In this document: positions 27,601-35,377 of the stretch, piece by piece
Numbering within the stretch: the first letter of the stretch is position 1
How the letters are laid out: each line of letters opens with the position of its first letter
Origin: Sphingobacterium pedocola
GTDB lineage: Bacteria > Bacteroidota > Bacteroidia > Sphingobacteriales > Sphingobacteriaceae
Length of the DNA: 64,000 nucleotides
Assembly: GCF_015209965.1 (NCBI RefSeq)
Contig: NZ_MU158689.1
Coordinates: 1,345,656 to 1,409,655 of the forward strand
Direction: 5' to 3'
Made by a program: the position numbers and the translations under genes
Notes under the pieces: model-generated
Databases searched by the model: none
Seen by the model: the letters and a program-made list of their open reading frames with translations, nothing else
Told to the model about the DNA's origin: nothing

Positions 27601-28051
27601 CGATACTTTGTGGCGCAAATCCGATATGTTTTATATGTACCGTACCCTTGATAGCTGACACGCGCAAACTGAATGTACCTTCTTTGTCGGTACTGGTCTT
27701 CTCCCCATTCTCGGTATATACCGATACGCCTTCTAACATCTGCCCGTCGGCAGCCGAGCGTATTTCCCCTCCGAGAATACGACCCGACTGCGCCTGGGCA
27801 TCACTAAACAACACAACAAACCAGACCATGAGCAGCGAGAACAATGTTCTACTGCTGTTATAATTTCCTTTATAGATAGCCTTGAAAGGCCGATAAGATT
27901 TCGATAAATCAACTTTTACCTGCTCACTTCTTCCGCTCTCGACGTCATCGCGATGAGCACAGCGAAGAAGCGATCTTTTTATATATTTATTAAGGTTATC
28001 CGCAAGGCCTCGCCATAGCGCATACCTCTCCCCTTTGCGTAATTTTCGCAT
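24620..28051 (-). CDS. SusC/RagA-family TonB-linked outer-membrane transporter
   Basis: 1143 residues. The true signal sequence (SSRTLFSLLMVWFVVLFSDAQAQ) begins only near residue 68. It is followed by a CarboxypepD_reg domain (GRILGGEIRSAADGQMLEGVSV), the SusC motif DEVEVVSTGYQTIPKERATGSF and a plug with FLIRGRSSIF and KDAAAASIWGARAGNGVIVITTK. A long barrel follows. The first 65 residues are unlike any SusC signal region, and residues 25-37 are encoded by a REP-like element (27942-27978). An internal non-ATG start near TTG 27857 would give a normal signal peptide. A weak -7-like box (AACCTTTG) precedes ATG 28051. Confidence 0.85.
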   Translation of the reverse strand: MRKLRKGERYALWRGLADNLNKYIKRSLLRCAHRDDVESGRSEQVKVDLSKSYRPFKAIYKGNYNSSRTLFSLLMVWFVVLFSDAQAQSGRILGGEIRSAADGQMLEGVSVYTENGEKTSTDKEGTFSLRVSAIKGTVHIKHIGFAPQSIAYDETTTLLEIELVPSENQIDEVEVVSTGYQTIPKERATGSFEFVDNKRLNQTISGNIIDRLEHQVPGLLLDRNDNAPDKFLIRGRSSIFAEVQPLIVLDGFPYDGDLANINPNEIENVSVLKDAAAASIWGARAGNGVIVITTKRGKTGTPSISFNAITGLSEKPSYSTFSQISSADYIELERWLFEKDHYANDEQYHEWNYGHPPFTPVVELLRKQRDGILSADEVEREIDRFKGYDVRQDILRDLYQTGSRQQYALQIGQKTERSSYLFSTGYDQNRGNLVGNGDRRLNLRVNLESEVFKNIRISNALAYTNSLQFFGNNAGFRLGGTAPFANGGGKQAYPYARLRDNNGDPAYLYLDNNEQYVRDMQAIGLDWSYNPIEEIDRQRTENRVGDLLLNTGIIATPIKGLNLSVRYQFEDQITENGTIFKPDSYYARSYSNSFAQKDANAQLSYPVPQNGIWDTNGARRRVHQGRAQADWTKRWASSHDISLMGGWEIRNSVTTENTDRRYGYSEEFYGINPIIDYKTEYVLYNNEFMKQQIVNNKSVGKYTDNFLSMYFNGSYSFKDRYIATFSARKDEANLFGVNTNEKGTPLWSSGLRWKLSEEPFYKLSWLPSLSLRATYGQAGNISRNASALAVITLFNNSYTTPLPSASLDMLPNAMLRWEKVNTLNVALDFAISNNRLSGSVEYFDKLSKDLMGTSPMDPTLGRSSFFGNVAEMRAKGVDLRLNAILVDQKWKWTASLIGGYSNPRVTAYFMPVSPKGNTYVVRSGNSVSPVVGNPVFGLYSFPWKGLDPTHGSPLLMYEGEESNDYVNVYTNTALEDMVFHGSAQPTAYGSLHNRFSYRGLELSFMISYKTGYYFRRPALSYANLFSSWSGHGEYADRWQKPGDEEYTNVPSMVYPFNSYRESLYQYGSVNVLRGEHIRLENVRLNYDVPLNGLIRNYVKQLNAFMFLQNMPLVWLRNKDGIDPYFNQRLRDGMQWSFGLNFTL
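27942..27978. repeat. REP-like element, copy C, inside the SusC 5' region
   Basis: CGTCATCGCGATGAGCACAG...GAAGAAGCGATCTTT matches the arms of copies A and B (consensus CGTCwTTGCGAGGAG...GAAGCAATCT). It falls within the annotated reading frame of the SusC gene, before its signal peptide. Confidence 0.65.
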
Positions 28052-28683
28052 TCTTTTAATTGCTTAATGCAAAGGTTGCCAGTACTATGCCACCTAACCC
28101 CTATCTCCTTCTACCTAAATCCTACCCAACCTTTGCAGATTAAAAAATAAAATTATTTTACTTTCCGAATGCGCTTGCAAACTTTTCATAACAGGTTTCA
28201 ACGGTTCTTTGTTACGCCATTCACGGAAATATGGAAAATACCGATCTTCTAATTATTGAAAAACAACAAAATGTTTTTTCAAATCATTTGCTGTTAAGGA
28301 AAAAATACCCTATTTTTATTTCGGTAAAAATTTATAATAGAAAACTGATTCCAAAAACCTCTGCAAACGATTAGTTACAGATAATATAGAAAGATCGGTA
28401 AACAGGCAATAGCGGGACTAGGAGAAGCAATATTATGCTGTATTGACTGGTAATACCCCTTGCGTTTGCGGGCATTACGTGCTCCTATCCCCTGTTACCT
28501 GTGTTTTTATTGACTTAATCAGGCAGGCGCGCGAATTAAGTTCTTTAACAGAAGTTTACGGGAAAACCGTCGGCAACGATCGTTGATCGAGGCTGGATGG
28601 TTTTGCTTGGATGTTTTTAATCGTATCATCATAATTTAAAATTTATGTGAACGATGTAACCCAGAAGCTAGGAAGGAAAACAA
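28052..28683. other. AT-rich intergenic region with an imperfect palindrome
   Basis: No gene is visible. Between about 28390 and 28515 there is a long imperfect palindrome: GGTAAaCAGG...CTAGGAG at the left against CTCCTAT...CCTGTTACC at the right, with an inner GTAATaCCC...GGGcATTAC stem. A T-run follows. It may be a terminator-like structure or the remnant of a small mobile element. The first 90 bp hold the SusC promoter region. Confidence 0.4.
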
Positions 28684-28882
28684 ATTGGTAAAATACCAAT
28701 AGGGCGAACCTCAAAGCTTTTGAACACGGTACGACCAAGAACCCATAATCCAAAGGATTATGTCCACAAAAGACTAACATGAAGTCCGCCCTATTAGACT
28801 ATATCACGAAGATATAAAAATCTAATAGAAATGGCGAACTCACGGTCATCTCATGTGGAATTTGGTCGTTTTCGTTCATGAG
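28684..28882 (+). ncRNA. Structured RNA-like region with mutually exclusive stems
   Basis: Three perfect hairpins occur in 150 bp: ATTGGTA/TACCAAT (28684-28700), CATAATCC/GGATTATG (28744-28762), and CTATTAGA (28791-28798) with TCTAATAG (28821-28828), enclosing TATATC/GATATA. In addition AATAGGGCG (28698-28706) is complementary to CGCCCTATT (28787-28795), which overlaps the third hairpin, so the two pairings exclude each other. A CTCATG/CATGAG pair (28850-28855, 28877-28882) follows. It lies at the left edge of the accessory island, 120 bp before the HTH gene. It could be a leader RNA, an RNA gene or a decayed intron or mobile-element end. No reverse transcriptase is near. Confidence 0.4.
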
Positions 28883-29001
28883 CAACACCGTTACGGTAAA
28901 GACTATGTCTCTATTCCGTTTCGCTATCAATTAAACAAAAATAGAATAAATATGTGATATATGGAAATATATCAACCATAAATCTGCAAAAGAATTCAAT
29001 T

Positions 29002-29469
29002 ATGCTAACTCCAATAGGTGAATACCTAAATAAATTAAACGCCAACAAATCGAAAATAGCCACTGCTGCTAAAATAAAGGGGCCCCGGATGAATGATTTG
29101 TGCAACGATGAAACAGCTAAACCATATGCCGATGAATTTTTCCCGCTATTGTATTTAGCCAATTTTTATGCAGGCATTCCCAATAGTAAGTTTGATGAAG
29201 CTGTCTCAGAGATTTTTCCGAATCGAAAGAAAGGACTTCTCATTGAGCAGTTCAAGAATTTATCTCCAAGCGCAAGACTGTTTCTAACATATACTCAATC
29301 TAAACAACAATTGGAAAAAAGTATCGGAATGCCGAAAAACAAAATATCTAAGTTCAAAAATCCAAAGACAAATAGAGCTACAGCGTTAGAGGTAATCAAC
29401 TTTTGCGATGGGATGAATTTTGATCTTTTAGCAACTTATGAAAATACATTTGGAAAGATCACAGTATGA
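29002..29469 (+). CDS. Tandem-HTH-like protein of unknown function
   Basis: 155 residues from ATG 29002. Two similar halves each look like a Cro/CI-type HTH: IGEYLNKLNANKSKIATAAKIKGPRMNDLCND, and FLTYTQSKQQLEKSIGMPKNKISKFKNPKTNRAT followed by a helix. A linker carries FPNRKKGLLIEQF. It is probably a DNA-binding regulator, although no exact family is recognised. It overlaps the next gene by 4 bp (ATGA). AT-rich composition marks it as part of the accessory island. Confidence 0.6.
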   Translation: MLTPIGEYLNKLNANKSKIATAAKIKGPRMNDLCNDETAKPYADEFFPLLYLANFYAGIPNSKFDEAVSEIFPNRKKGLLIEQFKNLSPSARLFLTYTQSKQQLEKSIGMPKNKISKFKNPKTNRATALEVINFCDGMNFDLLATYENTFGKITV

Positions 29470-29765
29470 AATATCAATTAATCTGTTTTCTCCTCTTTAT
29501 ACCACTCTTCTGTATTTCGCAAAACATTGAGGGGCGGGTTATACGTATCGCGGACGGAGATACAATCACTTTACTGGATTCAACAAATACACAAGTACGA
29601 ATAAGATTGTACGGTATAGATTGTCCTGAGAACGGACAAGATTTCGCAAACATAGCAAAACGATTCACTTCAGACTTATGTTTCTCTAAGATTGTCACAG
29701 TAGAGGTAAAGGATATTGATAGATACGGACGGACAGTATTATTGTTACCTGATTGCGGTTCGTAA
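29466..29765 (+). pseudogene. Truncated staphylococcal-nuclease-like (thermonuclease) gene
   Basis: 99 codons. A signal peptide (ICFLLFIPLFCIS) is followed by the start of an SNase fold: EGRVIRIADGDTITLL, VRIRLYGIDCPENGQDF and VEVKDIDRYGRTVLLL, which include the expected Arg, Asp, Glu and second Arg of the active site. The frame then ends abruptly at PDCGS. Intact family members continue for another 40-60 residues with the C-terminal helices. The break coincides with a 13-bp direct repeat (29729-29741 and 29773-29785), pointing to a recombination junction. It might still be expressed with the upstream HTH gene but is unlikely to be active. Confidence 0.65.
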
Positions 29766-29785
29766 CCGATTAACGGACAGTATTA
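29729..29785 (+). repeat. 13-bp direct repeat at the nuclease truncation point
   Basis: ACGGACAGTATTA occurs at 29729-29741 and 29773-29785, 44 bp apart. The first copy is in the nuclease frame and the second lies just upstream of the HNH gene. Between them is TTACC...GGTTCGTAACC, a small inverted repeat. Confidence 0.6.
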
Positions 29786-29800
29786 ATATTAAATTTTGTT

Positions 29801-31018
29801 ATGCAATATATCCTTGATAATGTAATTAAAATACTAGGTGATACTGAAAAACCGTTAAGCGCCAGAGAGATCAAGGATAAACTGGTATCCGAAGACATTT
29901 CTAGACCGCGCAAGACAGATAAAGCGATTACAACAAATCAAATTCGAAGAGCTATTAGAGATGATAACGGAAAAAAGATAGAAACGATGGGCCCCTCTCC
30001 CTTTACATTTAAATTAAAGAGAAATTTTCAAAACCTCTGGGTTCTAAAAACGGTACATGAAGATAATAAAGCTTCTCAGACTGTCGATAGTTACGAAGAT
30101 AGCCTATCAGAATACTACAATTATGATAACCTAGTTCCGAATTCTAAGCAAATCGTCGGAGGTGATCTAGCCATACTCATAGACAAAGAAAAAATACTCG
30201 GTTTCGCTCGAATTGATAGTGTAGAAGCTTCCAAAGGAAAAAAGACGGTACGTCGTTGCCCTGAATGCCCAAGCACAACCATTGATAAAAGAAAGACTAA
30301 AAAGCCAGCATATCGATGCAATAAAGGTCATGAATTCGAAATCCCTGTTGAGGAAATCAAAGCTGTTACCAAATACCGAGCTAATTTCAACTCATATTTT
30401 TCTATCGAAAAACTTAACAACGACTTGAAGCAATTACGGCCTTTTTATATAAAAGGATATAATCAAAACATGTCCATGCAACGGCTTGATATTAGCGCAC
30501 TATCTTTATTCCGAACCATAGAGGAAAAACTGAGTATTGACAAATCTACATATTCGGGCTTAGCTCCTGATCAAGGTTATACCAAAGAGGACGAGGAACC
30601 GTACAAAGCAAATAACCAAGATGAACGAGAAATAGCTTTAAGAGCTATAAAACTGCGGAGGGGGCAGCAGGATTTTCGGAAGAAACTGTTAGAGAGATTT
30701 GACAATACTTGTGTAATAACCGGGTGCAAAATAATTGATATTCTTGAAGCTGCGCATATTAGACCTTACAAAGGCAAAAATGATAATCATCCGTCTAATG
30801 GATTATTGTTACGGGCAGATATACACACGCTTTTTGACCTTAATCTGGTTACTATTGATCCTGAAAAGTTTTTTGTCCACTTTCATCCAAGGGTGAAAAA
30901 TGAGTATGCACTGTATGATGGTACCATTTTATTTAACGACATATTAAATAAACCTAACAAAGAAGCTTTGGCTTTACATTTCAATATTTTTGAATCAATT
31001 ATTCTTAAAAACCTGTAA
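29801..31018 (+). CDS. HARE-HTH / zinc-ribbon / HNH endonuclease (type IV-like restriction enzyme)
   Basis: 405 residues in three parts. (1) A winged-helix domain of the HARE-HTH kind at 1-72 (LGDTEKPLSAREIKDKL). (2) A middle part with a probable zinc ribbon, C153-x2-C156 and C173-x3-H177, next to a beta-rich segment. (3) An HNH nuclease at about 280-350: CVITGCK (C304, C309), LEAAHIRPYKGKNDNHPSNGLLLRADIHTLFD with catalytic-type H319 and H342. The C-terminus resembles McrA-type HNH_2 enzymes. It is the first gene of a three-gene block with a GHKL-HEPN ATPase and a Mrr-like nuclease, and probably cuts foreign or modified DNA. Confidence 0.75.
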   Translation: MQYILDNVIKILGDTEKPLSAREIKDKLVSEDISRPRKTDKAITTNQIRRAIRDDNGKKIETMGPSPFTFKLKRNFQNLWVLKTVHEDNKASQTVDSYEDSLSEYYNYDNLVPNSKQIVGGDLAILIDKEKILGFARIDSVEASKGKKTVRRCPECPSTTIDKRKTKKPAYRCNKGHEFEIPVEEIKAVTKYRANFNSYFSIEKLNNDLKQLRPFYIKGYNQNMSMQRLDISALSLFRTIEEKLSIDKSTYSGLAPDQGYTKEDEEPYKANNQDEREIALRAIKLRRGQQDFRKKLLERFDNTCVITGCKIIDILEAAHIRPYKGKNDNHPSNGLLLRADIHTLFDLNLVTIDPEKFFVHFHPRVKNEYALYDGTILFNDILNKPNKEALALHFNIFESIILKNL

Positions 31019-31019
31019 C

Positions 31020-32642
31020 ATGGAAAACGAACTAAAGTTAAAATTTGAACCCAATACTATTGAGCATTTAGGTGTGAAAATGTATTCCCACATTCCGCCT
31101 GCAATAGCTGAACTTGTAGCTAATTCCTATGATGCTTGCGCGAAATTGGTTCACGTCAAGCTTTACAATAATCCCCAGAAGAGAATAGTAATAGAAGACA
31201 ATGGGATCGGCATGTCGTTCAATGAGATAAATAACAATTTTCTACGAATCGGAAGGAATAGAAGAAAAGAAAATCAAATTAATAATTGTAATAGAAATCC
31301 AACGGGAAAAAAAGGTCTAGGTAAACTCGCCCTATTTGGCTTGGGAAATACTGTCGAAATATCTACGGCACAGGATCACGTCGAAGTATCCTTTACAATG
31401 AATTATGATCAAATATTAAATTCTGATGGAGAATACAAACCAACTTTTGAGATAAGAGAAACAGAAAAAGCTTCCGGCACAACAATCACACTCAAAGAAC
31501 TCAAACATAAATCAACCTTCTCATTAAGTTCTTATAGTTCCAGCTTAGCAAGGTTGTTCAACTTCAGAGCGGATGACTTCGAGCTTCTAATTTCTCTTGA
31601 CGACAAAGAAACGATCAAAATTGACAATAAACTCAAATATGAAAATATAACTCCCGAATTTGAATGGTCTAAAGAAGATATATTAAAAATATCTAATGAG
31701 CCATATGAATACAAAGGAAGTATAAGAGGAAGTATCATAACGACAGAAAAACCGATTAAACCTGAGTTAAGAGGAGTAACCTTATTCGCGAATGGAAGAA
31801 TGATCAACTCTCCAGAGTTTTTTGGTAAAGCAGAATCCAGTCACTTCTATTCTTATACAACTGGATGGCTAGATGTAGACTTCGTAGACGATTGGCCAGA
31901 AGATGTTATTTCAACAAACAGACAATCTATTGATTGGGAAAATGAAAAATCATTGGCATTAAAAAAGTTCCTTCATAATATCTTAACCGCCATCGAAAAG
32001 GACTGGAGAAACAAACGATCGGAGAAAAAAGAAAAAAAAGTACAGGAAAATACAGGAATCAATATAGTCAACTGGAAAAAGACTCTCCCAGTTTATATCT
32101 CAACGCAGGTTGACACAATAATTAGTAAGATGAATGATTCCGAATTAAGCAGTTCGGATCAAGAGTCTTTACTAAACGCTGTACACAATATTGCTCCAGA
32201 ATATCCTTTATTACATTGGAGACACTTACACTCAGAAATAAAGTCTGCTGCTAGAATAGATTATGAACGCCAAGATTATTACCGGGCATTTATTGAAGCG
32301 GTGAAAAGGTACATCAACAAAGTTCGTGAAAAATCGGGAAGCACAAATCAAACCGATGGAGGAATGATGGGAACAGAATTCGGCCATCAAAAAATTCTTC
32401 AGGTAGCAGCTGCCTTCAACAAACCAAATGGTAATAAATTTCATGCAGATACCTACAAGTGTATTGAAGAAGGTCAAAAGTATTTATCCATGGGGATAGT
32501 ATCTGGAGCTAGAAATCCTATTTCTCATGAAGAAATAGGAGATTTACGTGACTCTGGCCTTTTTTCTGAAAAAGATTGTTTAGATATGCTTAGTTTATTG
32601 TCTCATTTGTTCAAGCGGTTGGAGGATGCGCCTAACCCTTAA
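31020..32642 (+). CDS. GHKL (Hsp90/MORC-like) ATPase fused to a HEPN domain
   Basis: 540 residues from ATG 31020, one base after the HNH gene stop. N-terminal GHKL motifs are intact: N-box AELVANSYDA (E31, N35, D38), G1 EDNGIGM (D60) and lid/G2 GKKGLGKLALFG (96-107). An S5-like and coiled part follows (to about 360). The C-terminal 130 residues match the Ymh/TIGR02391-type HEPN domain: YYRAFIEAVKRYINKV, GIVSGARNPISHEE with the RX4H motif R498-N-P-I-S-H503, and DMLSLLSHLFKRL. HEPN domains are usually ribonucleases in abortive-infection and toxin systems. The ATPase probably senses a DNA state and drives the effector; that link is inferred. Confidence 0.8.
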   Translation: MENELKLKFEPNTIEHLGVKMYSHIPPAIAELVANSYDACAKLVHVKLYNNPQKRIVIEDNGIGMSFNEINNNFLRIGRNRRKENQINNCNRNPTGKKGLGKLALFGLGNTVEISTAQDHVEVSFTMNYDQILNSDGEYKPTFEIRETEKASGTTITLKELKHKSTFSLSSYSSSLARLFNFRADDFELLISLDDKETIKIDNKLKYENITPEFEWSKEDILKISNEPYEYKGSIRGSIITTEKPIKPELRGVTLFANGRMINSPEFFGKAESSHFYSYTTGWLDVDFVDDWPEDVISTNRQSIDWENEKSLALKKFLHNILTAIEKDWRNKRSEKKEKKVQENTGINIVNWKKTLPVYISTQVDTIISKMNDSELSSSDQESLLNAVHNIAPEYPLLHWRHLHSEIKSAARIDYERQDYYRAFIEAVKRYINKVREKSGSTNQTDGGMMGTEFGHQKILQVAAAFNKPNGNKFHADTYKCIEEGQKYLSMGIVSGARNPISHEEIGDLRDSGLFSEKDCLDMLSLLSHLFKRLEDAPNP

Positions 32643-32658
32643 AAAAAATGTTCCCATC

Positions 32659-34020
32659 ATGCCAGTAAACAAGTTACAAAGCCTTTTATTGCTTGAAGCA
32701 AAAAGAATCGAAAATAGTACAAATGCAGATCACCTAACGTCTGTCATCCAAATTATAAAAACCATTGACGACCAATACCAGCTTAATTTTGGATATGAGT
32801 CTCTTGATGCTATTCAAAAATTGGCAAAGTACGAATACGGGTGGGGGTATGCCTTTTCATTATTTTATAAAAAGTATGTTGGTGAGCTAAAATCGAAAAA
32901 CATCTTAAAGAAGAATATCATTGACTGGGCGGATTCAGTAGTTTATCTTGCTGGTGGCATTGAACTTTGTAATCAGGCATTGAATTTCGAAAAGGCTGGT
33001 TTGATGAGTATTTCGTTAGAAAATGACAATAGCTTTAGATTTGCCAAATTATTCGAAAATGATCATGAAAAATATGAATTGTTAAGCCTACAATATAACC
33101 ATTACAAAAAGAACATAAAATTTGAAGGGCGCTTACAACTGGTGGAAAAAGAAACTCCTAAAGTTCGAAACGAGTTAATCAAGTATGTAAGCATGTGTAA
33201 AAGAAATGGAATTGTTTACGACTTGCCAACTCGATTATTAGACTTCTACACAGAGTCTGCTTTTTTGCTGGTAAACAACACAGTAACACTGGATGATTTT
33301 GAAGAAGATGACAAGTTTGGAGACATCACCTATAAAGATTTTATCGATTTTGTTTATTACGTTCAAAAAATTGGCATCATACATAGAGACTGTTGTGTTG
33401 CACTAATTAAGCATAACAGAACAATCCCGATGCGCAAAATTCTAACGCAAATTTTGGAACAAAGGGACATTATAAAGCAATATTGTGTAGAAACAGGCCT
33501 TCCTATTCAAAAAGTGAAGCAAATAATCGACTCCTTCACTCTTAGTGAAGACAATATAGATACACATTTAGGCTATCCAAAACCAATCCCTGCTCCCTTT
33601 ATCAAAATCAAAGGTGATAAATTAATCGTCTCTACTTATGGATGTTTAAAAAATCCAGTGTATTTTTTAAACCGGGAATTAAAGAGAAGATATCCAGAAG
33701 ACTTCTTTAATGCTGTAAATAATAGAGAAATTAGATTTCGCAATCAGCTGTATGATATATTTAAGCAGGATAATTTTATAAAAATCTACGACAATGTTGT
33801 CCTAAAAGCTCCAAATGGTAAAATTCTAACAGACATTGACGCTATCGTATATGACAAAAAATCCAATAGTTTAGGACTTTTTCAATTAAAATGGCAAGAC
33901 AATTTTACCACGAACATTAAAGAACGACGAAGCAGAATATCAAACCTCATTGCCAAATCAATTGAATGGATTGACAAGGTGGATGGATGGATTAAAACTG
34001 AATCTCATAATAATTTATGG
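32659..34020 (+). pseudogene. Mrr-like (PD-D/QxK) nuclease, N-terminal part, interrupted by IS256-family element
   Basis: 454 codons remain before the insertion; the frame stops inside the IS at 34077. The first 370 residues are helical and unrecognised (YEYGWGYAFSLFYKKYVGEL, YDLPTRLLDFYTESAFLLVNN). A nuclease core follows: FKQDNFIKIYDNVVLKAPNGKI, D392-I-D394 in LTDIDAIVYD, and Q409-L-K411 in GLFQLKWQD, the D...QxK signature of Mrr-type PD-(D/E)xK enzymes. It starts 16 bp after the GHKL-HEPN gene and was its operon partner. The C-terminal remainder is at 35378-35690. The intact protein would have been about 557 residues. Confidence 0.7.
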
Positions 34021-34041
34021 GAGTGTAAAACAAACTGTGTC

Positions 34042-34083
34042 AATGGTTCAATTACCACCCCGCGGGGTGGTAATTGAACCATT
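34042..34083. repeat. 42-bp perfect palindrome inside the IS left end
   Basis: AATGGTTCAATTACCACCCC-G and its exact reverse complement meet at the central CG, so 21 bp on each side pair perfectly. It lies between the left inverted repeat and the transposase stop codon. It could block read-through transcription in both directions. The truncated nuclease frame ends inside it. Confidence 0.85.
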
Positions 34084-34087
34084 TTGC

Positions 34088-35314
34088 TTATTGCAAATCT
34101 AACACCATTCTTCCGGGAAACCAAATAGCTAATTTTTGTGCCGTTGTTCCCCAATTGGCCAGTGGCATCGTCCATTTCTTCTTAATGTTTTTATGTGCTA
34201 AATAGATCAGTTTCAATAACGCCATGTCCGAGGTGAAGGCACCTTTGGTTTTAGTGACCTTACGGACTTGGCGATGGAATCCCTCGATCGTATTGGTCGT
34301 ATAGATTAATTTTCGGATGGATTTGTCGTAACGGAAATAAGTGGTCAAACGTTCCCAGTTACGCCGCCAGGAGTCGATGACCACTGGGTATTTTTCCCCC
34401 CATTTGTCCTGAAGTTCATCCATCCGCAGTCCGGCAAGATCCAATGTATCGGCACGGTAGACAGGTTTTAGATCATTCATAAACTCCTTTTGGTCCTTAC
34501 TAGCCACATACTTGAGGCTGTTACGGATCTGGTGCACTACACAGGTCTGTACTTCGGTATCCGGAAAAACACTCTGTATCGCTTCTGAAAATCCTTTTAG
34601 GTTATCGATACAGGCAATTAAGATATCCTCTACGCCCCGGTTCTGTAAATCGGTCAGTACGCTTAGCCAAAAGTTAGCACCCTCATTCTCCGAAACATAC
34701 ATCCCTAACAGATGCTTGTGACCGTTTCGGTCAACGCCAAGAATATTGTATACAGCCCGCGATACAAAACGATGGTCTTCTTTCACCTTGTAGTGCATCG
34801 CATCCATCCAGACAATCGTATAAAGGGAATCAAGGCTTCTTGACTGCCATTCCTTGACCTCGGGAATGATCTTATCGGTAATGGAAGAAAGCGTACTGTG
34901 ACTGATGTCTGTATCGTACATCTCCTTGATGTGGTTCGATATATCCCGCAGGCTCATACCAAGGCCATACATGCCTAAAATCTTCTTCTCCAGGCTCTCG
35001 GCTAGAATCGTCTCACGTTTCTTAATGAGCTGGGGTTCGAAGTTAGATCGACGATCACGGGGAGTGTCGATATCGATCGTGCCATCGGAGGTGCGAATCT
35101 GCTTGCTGGACTTGCCGTTACGCCGGTTACCGCTGGAGCGCTCAACTTCGTCCATATGGCCCTCCATCTCAGCTTCTAACGCCGCTTCTAAAAACTTCTT
35201 CATCAAAGGTGCAAAAGCGCCGTTCTTGCCATAAAGTGATGCTCCGCTGCGTAACTGTTCCAGCGCTTTGTCCTTCATGGACTCAAAATCAAAATCGTTT
35301 TCCTTAATACTCAT
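34088..35314 (-). CDS. IS256-family (mutator-type) transposase
   Basis: 408 residues from ATG 35314 (MSIKENDFDFESMKDKALEQL); the frame opens earlier, at 35359 inside the right inverted repeat. The DDE triad is visible: D in VWMDAMHYKVKED, D in LIACIDNLKGF and E in YTTNTIEGFHRQVRK. The usual C-x2-H motif appears in TCVVHQIRNSLKYV. Length and motifs are complete, so the element may be active. Confidence 0.9.
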   Translation of the reverse strand: MSIKENDFDFESMKDKALEQLRSGASLYGKNGAFAPLMKKFLEAALEAEMEGHMDEVERSSGNRRNGKSSKQIRTSDGTIDIDTPRDRRSNFEPQLIKKRETILAESLEKKILGMYGLGMSLRDISNHIKEMYDTDISHSTLSSITDKIIPEVKEWQSRSLDSLYTIVWMDAMHYKVKEDHRFVSRAVYNILGVDRNGHKHLLGMYVSENEGANFWLSVLTDLQNRGVEDILIACIDNLKGFSEAIQSVFPDTEVQTCVVHQIRNSLKYVASKDQKEFMNDLKPVYRADTLDLAGLRMDELQDKWGEKYPVVIDSWRRNWERLTTYFRYDKSIRKLIYTTNTIEGFHRQVRKVTKTKGAFTSDMALLKLIYLAHKNIKKKWTMPLANWGTTAQKLAIWFPGRMVLDLQ

Positions 35315-35377
35315 AATTACTATGTCAAAAATAATACTTCTCTTTATTATTCTTGACACAGTTTATTTTACAGTCTC

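Larger units (their letters stand above)
34021..35377 (-). mobile_element. IS256-family insertion sequence
   Basis: About 1357 bp with imperfect terminal inverted repeats. The left end (from 34021, GAGTGTAAAACAAACTGTGT) and the reverse complement of the right end (GACTGTAAAATAAACTGTGT, to 35377) differ at a few positions and share AAACTGTGTCAA. The element disrupts the Mrr-like nuclease gene in reverse orientation. I could not identify an 8-9-bp target duplication next to the ends. Confidence 0.85.

Noticed and set aside
28831..28881. Short frame MANSRSSHVEFGRFRS as a transposase start
   Set aside because: Only 16 codons, no downstream continuation in any frame and no clear transposase motif.
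28684..28882. Retron or group II intron RNA
   Set aside because: No reverse transcriptase lies in the window and no recognisable domain V or msr/msd end pairing was found.
34013..34020. 8-bp target-site duplication of the IS256-family element
   Set aside because: The bases left of 34021 and right of 35377 do not match in any 8-9-bp register I tried.
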